Of a DNA stretch of 64,000 nt, positions 58,359-64,000 are shown piece after piece (position 1 is the first letter of the stretch; each line of letters starts with the position of its first letter). A program made the position numbers and the translations under genes. The notes under the pieces are model-generated. The model was not told where the DNA came from. It was given only the letters and a program-made list of their open reading frames with translations, and made no database searches. The stretch covers positions 17,413-81,412 of the forward strand of contig NZ_JAASAE010000017.1 of assembly GCF_012726205.1 (NCBI RefSeq), given 5' to 3'. This DNA comes from Rhodococcus sp. HNM0569 (GTDB lineage: Bacteria; Actinomycetota; Actinomycetes; Mycobacteriales; Mycobacteriaceae).

Positions 58359-59236
58359 GTGTTCCGACCGAATCCCGATCCGGCGCGCCCTCCGACGCGC
58401 CCGCGCGGCTCGTCGCCGACGACGTCACGCTCGGCTACGGCGACCGCATCATCATCGACGGCTTGGACCTGTCGGTGCGCACCGGCGTGATCACCACCGT
58501 GATCGGGCCGAACGGGTGCGGAAAGTCGACGCTGCTGCGGGCGCTCGGGCGCCTGTCGAAACCACGGGGCGGCTCGGTGATGCTCGACGGCAAGGCGATC
58601 GGATCGATGCGCACCAAAGAAGTCGCGCGCACGCTCGGCATGTTGCCCCAGTCGCCGGTGGCCCCGGACGGTCTCACGGTCGCCGATCTGGTCGCGCGCG
58701 GCAGGCACCCACACCAGTCCTGGATCCGGCAGTGGTCGTCGGACGACGAGCACGAGGTGACCGAGTCGCTCGAGCTCACCGGCATTCTCGAGCTCGCGGA
58801 CCGCCGAATCGACGAGTTGTCGGGCGGACAACGCCAACGCGCCTGGATCTCGATGGCGCTCGCGCAGGGCACCGACATCCTGCTGCTCGACGAGCCGACG
58901 ACCTATCTCGACCTCGCGCACTCGATCGAGGTGCTCGATCTGGTCGATCGCATGCACGCCGATCTGGGCCGCACCGTCGTGATGGTCCTGCACGACCTGA
59001 ACCTCGCGATCCGCTACAGCGACGAGCTCGTCGTCATGAAGGAAGGTCGGGTCGTCGCGGCGGGCGCACCCACGGAGGTCGTGACGGCGGAGTTGCTGCT
59101 CGACGTGTTCGGTCTCGAGGCGACCGTCATCGACGACCCGGTCTCGGATCGGCCGCTGATCGTCCCGATCGGTACCCGCCACGTCTACGGCACCGAGGGC
59201 GGCGCCCCTGCCGCGGGACGGCCCGCGAGCGCCTGA
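58355..59236 (+). CDS. FecE-type ABC ATPase for siderophore import
   Basis: A 293-residue ABC ATPase: Walker A GPNGCGKST, Q-loop LPQSP, signature LSGGQRQRAW, Walker B ILLLDEPTTYLD and the switch HDLNLA, all intact and typical of FecE/FepC. It energises import through the two FecCD permeases. The ATG overlaps the stop of the second permease. The C-terminal tail (GGAPAAGRPASA) is low-complexity. Iron control through the upstream IdeR-like box is expected for the operon. Confidence 0.95.
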   Translation: MSVPTESRSGAPSDAPARLVADDVTLGYGDRIIIDGLDLSVRTGVITTVIGPNGCGKSTLLRALGRLSKPRGGSVMLDGKAIGSMRTKEVARTLGMLPQSPVAPDGLTVADLVARGRHPHQSWIRQWSSDDEHEVTESLELTGILELADRRIDELSGGQRQRAWISMALAQGTDILLLDEPTTYLDLAHSIEVLDLVDRMHADLGRTVVMVLHDLNLAIRYSDELVVMKEGRVVAAGAPTEVVTAELLLDVFGLEATVIDDPVSDRPLIVPIGTRHVYGTEGGAPAAGRPASA

Positions 59237-59251
59237 CCACGCACACCCGCG

Positions 59252-61840
59252 TCACCGCGCGCGTCGGCGCCCGGCAAGGGTGCGCACGAGGCGCACGCTC
59301 TCGCCGACCGAGACATTCGGCAGATACGCGCGTCCGACGGCATTGCCGATGCTCGGCAGCGCGGCGGGGTCGGGGAACGCCATGTGCATCGGTTCGTAGC
59401 GAGGATCGAACTTCGCCTTGAATGCCAGTAGCGACCGGAACCCGTAGACGGGCTCGAGCGTGCGGCCGAGCAGGTCGAGCACGCCCTCCATGACCTGCGA
59501 CAGCGTGCCGGTCTCGGCGAGCTCGCGCTCGTCGGCGTCCCGCGCGGGAACGTCGACCTTGGCGAGCGGTGCACCGGACAGGCTGACGAACTCGTAACCC
59601 TCGACCTCGAGCATCAGTGCGGCCGACGCGATCAGGAACTCGGTCGTCGGCCGGAATCCGCCGGCGCGCCTGCGCATGAAGTCGAGTGTCCAGCCCACGA
59701 CCACGCCGTCGCGGTACACCGGCAGCCACGACGTCACGCCGTGCACGGTGCGGTCGGCGTCGACCGCGACGAGGCAGCGCACCTCCGGATCGTCGATCTC
59801 GTCGAGACCGCCGAGTGTGAAGCCCATCTCGGGCATGCCCTTGTCGGCGACCCATTCCTCGGAGATCGCGACGATCTGGTCCTTGACGCCTATCGGTGCC
59901 GTCGGGAAGCCGATCCACTCGGCGGTGATCGCCGCCTTGCGCGCCTTGTTCGTCGCGGTGCGCACGTCCTGGAACTTCTTGCCGGTGAAGGCGATCGAGC
60001 CGAGGTCGAGAACGGTTTCCTCCGCGACCTGGACGGCGCCCCAGCCGAGCGACTCGGTGACCGCCCGAACCTGGCCGGTGACCGAGTAGAAACACGGCAC
60101 CCACCCGTTGGACGCGGCGAACTCCGCGAACAGCACCACGGACGGTGCGAGCCGATCGGGCGGGCCTACCGGATCGCCGGTCGTCAGGGCGACACCGCCG
60201 ACCACCCGGTAGGCGACGTAGCTGTGCCCGTCGGGTCCGAACCAGTACGAGTTGCCGCGCCAGGTGGTCATCCACGACAGCGGGCTGCCGCCGCTCGCGC
60301 GCAGGATCGCCTGCGCGCGTGCGGTGTCGGTGCCGCGTGCGGTGGCCGGGCGACGGAAGGCTGCGACGGCGACAGCGCACGCCGCGATCCAGAACACGAC
60401 GCCTGTCCACTCGTAGAGCAGCGTTGCGGGCGCGCTCACCGGCAGCACCGCCGGATCGAGCCACTGGAGACAGACCGGCGGCACGAGCCGTTCGGGATAT
60501 CCGGCGACGAGGTCGGCGAACGACGGAGGCCGGTCGAATCCGTCGCGGACCGCGAACGCGCCGGCGACGTACAGGACGCCGAGCGTCACGAACACACCGG
60601 AGATCCGGGTCGAGGCGAGTCGGACGGTACCGGGGGGCGCCGCGACGTCGAAGAACCGGCGTGTCGCCAGCAGCATCACGAGTACCGCGGCCGGGGCGAG
60701 GAAGGGCGCGATCGTGCGGTAGAAACTCGGGTCGTCGAGACCGTAGAACAGTGTCGTGCGGTCGGTGGCCGTGACATAGCGGACCAGGTAGTTGCCGAGT
60801 GACAGGGCGAGCAGTGCGATCTGGGCGAGCGTGACCCCGACCCAGGCCACACGCCTGCCGCGGCGCAGTCCGTCGGCGAGCACGAGCACGAACACCGACG
60901 GCATGATGCTGAGCAACGTCGGGCCGACGCCGCCGAGACGCAGTTCGAGCAGGCCGCGACGGCAATCCGCGGCGCCGGGATCGTCACTGCACAGTGCGCG
61001 GACCTCGGCCGGGGACCACGGTGCGCCGCGTACGAGATCGCGCAGCACCGCCAGCGGGCCGACGGCGTCCGGCGACAGGGCCGCGAGCACCGGGCCGAGG
61101 GTGCTCGCGGCGACGACGATCGCGACCAGGACCCGACCCTCGCGGCGGGTACCCGCGACGCGCTCACCGCGTCGGGAGCGTCCGACGACGTACCCGCCCA
61201 GGCACAGGCCGACGACTGCCGCCGCGACGCGCAGGACGTCCTCGAGCCCGCCGCCGAAGAGCGCGAGCGTCACGGTGAGCGTGAGGACCGCGGTCCGCAC
61301 GCGGCGACGCCACAGCGTGCCCATGTTCGCGCTCGCCACCATCAGCACACCGATCACCCACGTCGACGGCCCGAACGCGAGACCCAGATGCAGTCGGAAG
61401 CCCCAGCCCGCGTCGAGCATGCGGGCGACGAGCGCGACCGCGACCGCGAGGAGCCCGCCCAGCACCTGCGTCGTGACCGCGGCGACCGCGAAGCGCCCCG
61501 ATCCCATGCGCCGCTCGAGGGGCGCCGCGACGACCGCGGCCAGCAGGGTCGCCGCGACGTAGCCGCCGAGCCCGGTGGCCCACAGCCCCGAGGTGACGAG
61601 CACCCATACCCGACCGTGTTCGAGGGGACCGATCCCGAGGCCGACCCACGGGGCGAGCCGGTGCGACGGACCGTGCACGACGCTGCGCGACGCCGACGCG
61701 AGGATCCAGACGGTGGCGATCAGGACGAGCGTGAGCGGCGCGCCGCGCAGCCAGGAGCCCAGGAAGCGCGCCGCATTCGCGGGCACGCGTCGGGTGACGT
61801 GTCCGCCGCCGGTGTCGCCCGGTGCCCCGCTCGCCTCCAC
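59252..61840 (-). CDS. MprF-like membrane protein with DUF2156 acyl/lysyl-transferase domain
   Basis: An 862-residue protein. The N-terminal ~500 residues contain about a dozen membrane helices, the first part rhomboid-like (WVGLGIGPLEHGRVWVLVTSGLWATGLGGY). The C-terminal ~340 residues form the GNAT-like phosphatidylglycerol lysyltransferase domain (SWMTTWRGNSYWF, GDPVGPPD, KFQDVRTATNKARK, EFVSLSGAPLAK). Such proteins transfer an aminoacyl group from tRNA to phosphatidylglycerol and protect the envelope against cationic peptides. No lysyl-tRNA synthetase domain is attached, unlike mycobacterial LysX. The GTG at 61840 is taken because TACCCT lies exactly 7 bases upstream (leaderless); an upstream GTG at 61885 is possible. 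Confidence 0.82.
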   Translation of the reverse strand: MEASGAPGDTGGGHVTRRVPANAARFLGSWLRGAPLTLVLIATVWILASASRSVVHGPSHRLAPWVGLGIGPLEHGRVWVLVTSGLWATGLGGYVAATLLAAVVAAPLERRMGSGRFAVAAVTTQVLGGLLAVAVALVARMLDAGWGFRLHLGLAFGPSTWVIGVLMVASANMGTLWRRRVRTAVLTLTVTLALFGGGLEDVLRVAAAVVGLCLGGYVVGRSRRGERVAGTRREGRVLVAIVVAASTLGPVLAALSPDAVGPLAVLRDLVRGAPWSPAEVRALCSDDPGAADCRRGLLELRLGGVGPTLLSIMPSVFVLVLADGLRRGRRVAWVGVTLAQIALLALSLGNYLVRYVTATDRTTLFYGLDDPSFYRTIAPFLAPAAVLVMLLATRRFFDVAAPPGTVRLASTRISGVFVTLGVLYVAGAFAVRDGFDRPPSFADLVAGYPERLVPPVCLQWLDPAVLPVSAPATLLYEWTGVVFWIAACAVAVAAFRRPATARGTDTARAQAILRASGGSPLSWMTTWRGNSYWFGPDGHSYVAYRVVGGVALTTGDPVGPPDRLAPSVVLFAEFAASNGWVPCFYSVTGQVRAVTESLGWGAVQVAEETVLDLGSIAFTGKKFQDVRTATNKARKAAITAEWIGFPTAPIGVKDQIVAISEEWVADKGMPEMGFTLGGLDEIDDPEVRCLVAVDADRTVHGVTSWLPVYRDGVVVGWTLDFMRRRAGGFRPTTEFLIASAALMLEVEGYEFVSLSGAPLAKVDVPARDADERELAETGTLSQVMEGVLDLLGRTLEPVYGFRSLLAFKAKFDPRYEPMHMAFPDPAALPSIGNAVGRAYLPNVSVGESVRLVRTLAGRRRAR

Positions 61841-61847
61841 GCTGCGA

Positions 61848-61853
61848 AGGGTA
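61848..61853 (-). promoter_or_regulatory. -10 element for a leaderless transcript
   Basis: On the minus strand TACCCT, 7 bases before the GTG at 61840; no ribosome site is present. Confidence 0.5.
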
Positions 61854-61963
61854 GCGAGCCTCCGGTGCGGCGGCGGTGGTGCCACGACGGCGGCCGGGGC
61901 ACATGGTCCGAATTGTCGCTACCCGGGCCGGGTATGACCATTACCACACCCGGTCGTCGGCAT

Positions 61964-61982
61964 TTACTACCACCCGTAGTAA
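61964..61982. promoter_or_regulatory. BlaI-type operator
   Basis: TTACTAC-CACCC-GTAGTAA is a perfect 7-5-7 palindrome with the TACTAC/GTAGTA half-sites known for BlaI/MecI repressors. It overlaps the -35 position of the promoter whose -10 is TAGAAT at 62004. Confidence 0.75.
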
Positions 61983-62003
61983 GAATTTCCGACGCGCCTT
62001 CCG

Positions 62004-62009
62004 TAGAAT
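62004..62009 (+). promoter_or_regulatory. -10 element for the leaderless blaI-like gene
   Basis: TAGAAT, 6 bases before the ATG at 62016, without a ribosome site. Confidence 0.65.
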
Positions 62010-62015
62010 CGGCCC

Positions 62016-62420
62016 ATGGCTGGACTAGGCGAACTCGAACGCGCGGTGATGGACCATCTGTGGTCCACGTCCGAACCTCAGACCGTCCGGCAGGTCCACG
62101 AGGCGCTCGCCGCACGTCGTGAACTTGCCTACACCACGGTGATGACGGTGTTGCAGCGGCTCGCGAAGAAGCATCTCGTGGTGCAGCAGCGCGACGATCG
62201 CGCACATCGCTATCTTCCGGTGCACGCGCGCGAGGAGCTCGTCGCGAGTCTCATGGTGGACGCGCTGCAGCAGGCGGACCAATCGGGGAGCCGCGCGGCC
62301 GCCCTCGTGCACTTCGTCGAGCAGGTCGGCGCCGACGAGGCCGACGCGCTGCGTCAGGCACTCGCCGATCTCGAGGCGAAGGAACAGCGCGGCCCCGGCT
62401 CCGTCCGTCGGGTGAGCTGA
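62016..62420 (+). CDS. BlaI/MecI-family repressor
   Basis: A 134-residue winged-helix repressor: GELERAVMDHLWSTSEPQTVRQVHEAL, the recognition region ELAYTTVMTVLQRLAKKHLV, and a C-terminal dimerisation helix set. BlaI proteins are removed from DNA by proteolysis when the partner M56 peptidase senses beta-lactam or wall damage. A perfect BlaI-type palindrome sits over its promoter, so it is autoregulated. Leaderless ATG. Followed after 81 bases by the M56 peptidase gene. No beta-lactamase is in the window; the divergent MprF-like gene could be another target. Confidence 0.94.
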   Translation: MAGLGELERAVMDHLWSTSEPQTVRQVHEALAARRELAYTTVMTVLQRLAKKHLVVQQRDDRAHRYLPVHAREELVASLMVDALQQADQSGSRAAALVHFVEQVGADEADALRQALADLEAKEQRGPGSVRRVS

Positions 62421-62501
62421 AGGCCTGTTCGAGCTCGATCGGCGCAGCGTGTGCACGCGCCGGATCGTCCTGTGCTCTCCGTGATGCATGATGGGTGAGT
62501 C

Positions 62502-63476
62502 ATGATCGACGTCGCCGCTCTGGTTTTCGGCCTGCTGGCACTGCTGCTGGCGGGCCCCGTCCCCGCGCTGCTCGGCCGCGCGACGTGGACGCACCGCGCG
62601 CCGCGTGCCGCCCTCGTGCTGTGGCAGGCGGTCGCGCTTGCCGCGGTTCTGTCGGCGTTCAGTGCGGGTCTCGCGATCGCGAGCCGCCTGCTCGTGCCCG
62701 GTCCGGACGGGCGCCCCACCACCGCCCCGCTCGCGGAGATCGACGCGTTGGGTCTTCCGCTGTGGATCCTGTACGTCACGGTGTTCGCGCTCACCCTGCT
62801 GGTCGGTGCGCGGCTCGTCTATTCGGTCGTGCGGGTCGCGGTCCGCACGCGGCGCCGCCGCGCCCGCCACCGCATCCTGGTGGATCTGCTCGACCGGCAC
62901 ACCGACGCCGCCGCGACACACCTGCCGCTCGAGCGCGCACCGGATCTGCGCGTCCTCGACGTCACCGAACCTCTCGCGTACTGCCTGCCCGGTCTGCGCC
63001 AGCGCGTCGTGCTGAGCGAAGGCACGTTCGCGAGCCTGTCGGCCGCCGAGGTGTCGGCGATCCTCAGCCACGAGCGTTCGCATCTGCGGGCACGGCACGA
63101 TCTCGTGCTCGAGGCGTTCACGGCCGTCAACGATGCATTCCCGCGCGTGGTACGCAGCAGGTCGGCGCTCGGCGCGGTCCAGCTGCTCGTCGAGATGCTC
63201 GCCGACGACTCGGCGGTCCGTACCGCCGGGCCCGCGCCCCTCGCGCGCGCCCTCGTCGCGTGCTCGACGAGCACCGCGCCACGCGGAGCCATGGCAGCGG
63301 GCGGGCCGAGCACGGTACTGCGAGTACAGCGGCTCGCGGCGGGACGCGCCGACCGCGTGCTGGTCACCGCGGTCGCGTACGCCGCGTCGGCCGCGATCCT
63401 CGTGGTGCCCACACTCGCCGTCGCCGTGCCGTGGCTCACCGAGTTGAGCCGTCTGTTCGGAACCTTCGGGCACTGA
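62502..63476 (+). CDS. M56-family membrane metallopeptidase (BlaR1-like)
   Basis: A 324-residue membrane peptidase: two N-terminal helices, another pair near residues 85-107, then a cytoplasmic zinc-protease domain with HERSH (HExxH, residues 190-194) and a downstream DDSAV segment with a candidate third ligand, and a last helix near 290-312. It lacks the large extracellular penicillin-binding sensor of BlaR1, as do most actinobacterial partners of BlaI. It is expected to cleave or trigger loss of the BlaI-like repressor. GTG/ATG choice: ATG at 62502 follows GGTGAG weakly. Confidence 0.9.
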   Translation: MIDVAALVFGLLALLLAGPVPALLGRATWTHRAPRAALVLWQAVALAAVLSAFSAGLAIASRLLVPGPDGRPTTAPLAEIDALGLPLWILYVTVFALTLLVGARLVYSVVRVAVRTRRRRARHRILVDLLDRHTDAAATHLPLERAPDLRVLDVTEPLAYCLPGLRQRVVLSEGTFASLSAAEVSAILSHERSHLRARHDLVLEAFTAVNDAFPRVVRSRSALGAVQLLVEMLADDSAVRTAGPAPLARALVACSTSTAPRGAMAAGGPSTVLRVQRLAAGRADRVLVTAVAYAASAAILVVPTLAVAVPWLTELSRLFGTFGH

Positions 63477-63559
63477 GTGCGCACCCGCGCGAGCTGCGCG
63501 AAACGACCGGTGCGCGTGAAGGATTTCACTCGAGGCCCCCGAGAGGGAAAGCTGTAGGC

Positions 63560-64000
63560 ATGACATCCAACGACAAGGACTCGCACCTGGCCCAGATCGG
63601 CGTCACCGGTCTCGCCGTCATGGGCTCGAACATCGCCCGCAACTTCGCGCGCAACGGCTACACGGTGGCGCTGCACAACCGCAGCATCGGCAAGACCGAC
63701 GCGCTCCTCGCCGAGCACGGTCACGAAGGCGACTTCGTCCGCACCGAGACGATGCAGGAGTTCGTCGCCTCTCTCGAGAAGCCGCGGCGGGTGCTGATCA
63801 TGGTCAAGGCAGGCGACGCCACCGACCAGGTGATCGAGGAGCTCGCCGACGTGATGGACGAGGGCGACATCATCATCGACGGCGGCAACTCGCTGTACAC
63901 CGACACGATTCGTCGCGAGGCGGCGATGGCCGAGCGCGGCCTCAACTTCGTCGGCGCGGGTATCTCCGGCGGCGAGGAGGGTGCACTCAACGGCCCGTCG
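63560..64000 (+). CDS. gnd: 6-phosphogluconate dehydrogenase, N-terminal part
   Basis: 147 codons are visible and the frame runs off the window end. The N-terminal NADP domain is clear: IGVTGLAVMGSNIARNFA (GLAVMG), HNRSIGKTD, MVKAGDATDQVI, IIIDGGNSLYTDT and GISGGEEGALNGPS, all decarboxylating 6-phosphogluconate dehydrogenase landmarks. The enzyme makes ribulose 5-phosphate, CO2 and NADPH in the oxidative pentose phosphate path. ATG at 63560 with GAGAGGGAAAG upstream. A housekeeping gene. Confidence 0.95.
   Translation, partial: MTSNDKDSHLAQIGVTGLAVMGSNIARNFARNGYTVALHNRSIGKTDALLAEHGHEGDFVRTETMQEFVASLEKPRRVLIMVKAGDATDQVIEELADVMDEGDIIIDGGNSLYTDTIRREAAMAERGLNFVGAGISGGEEGALNGPS

Overview
The window is high-GC DNA with the gene complement of a mycolic-acid actinobacterium, most likely a Rhodococcus or close relative (inference). 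The reasons are an RbpA gene, FadD5- and FadD17-type acyl-CoA ligases, IdeR-type iron boxes, TANNNT -10 elements set for leaderless starts, and many GTG starts with ATGA/GTGA gene overlaps. No rRNA, tRNA, CRISPR array, intact insertion sequence or phage gene was seen.

Region 1 (1-34.1 kb) is a nonribosomal peptide locus. A truncated NRPS (1-3117) ends in C-A(Ser)-T-TE. The core gene rbpA, a small unrecognised gene and a VOC protein follow. A tightly coupled minus-strand operon (8998 down to 4593) encodes a chorismate-mutase-like PapB, a fused PabA-PabB PapA with the ADC-synthase lysine motif, a prephenate-dehydrogenase-like PapC and an AurF/CmlI-type diiron arylamine N-oxygenase with all seven iron ligands. 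Together they should make p-aminophenylalanine or its keto acid and oxidise the arylamine to hydroxylamine, nitroso or nitro. Across a 378-bp divergent control region lies a 7350-residue six-module NRPS with EntF-like first and last domains: C-(C remnant)-A-T / C-A(Ser)-T / C-A-T / C-A(Thr)-T-E / C-A-T / C-A-T-TE. A FadD5-like acyl-CoA ligase follows 75 bp downstream. The predicted product is an acylated X-Ser-X-D-Thr-X-X peptide that may carry amino- or nitrophenyl side chains. I know of no described pathway with this combination.

Region 2 (34.1-54.5 kb) is mostly stress and catabolic genes. It holds a ParD-like/zeta toxin pair with a palindromic operator, a TetR regulator with an epoxide hydrolase, a lipoprotein lipase, two flavin monooxygenase groups, and a FadD17 steroid side-chain ligase. 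It also has a DapB-like/AhpD-like pair, a deaminase, a thioesterase, an aromatic-ring-type flavin hydroxylase with an IclR regulator, a HemK-like methyltransferase, type II NADH dehydrogenase and a PaaI thioesterase.

Region 3 (54.5-59.2 kb) is an iron-uptake island. A FhuF-like protein diverges from a FecCD-FecCD-FecE ABC importer whose first permease is fused to an RDD domain. There are three IdeR-like boxes. One sits in the spacer of a good promoter that would make a short RNA ending at a strong hairpin.

Region 4 (59.2-64 kb) has an MprF-like membrane protein, a BlaI/M56-peptidase pair with a palindromic BlaI-type operator, and the start of 6-phosphogluconate dehydrogenase.
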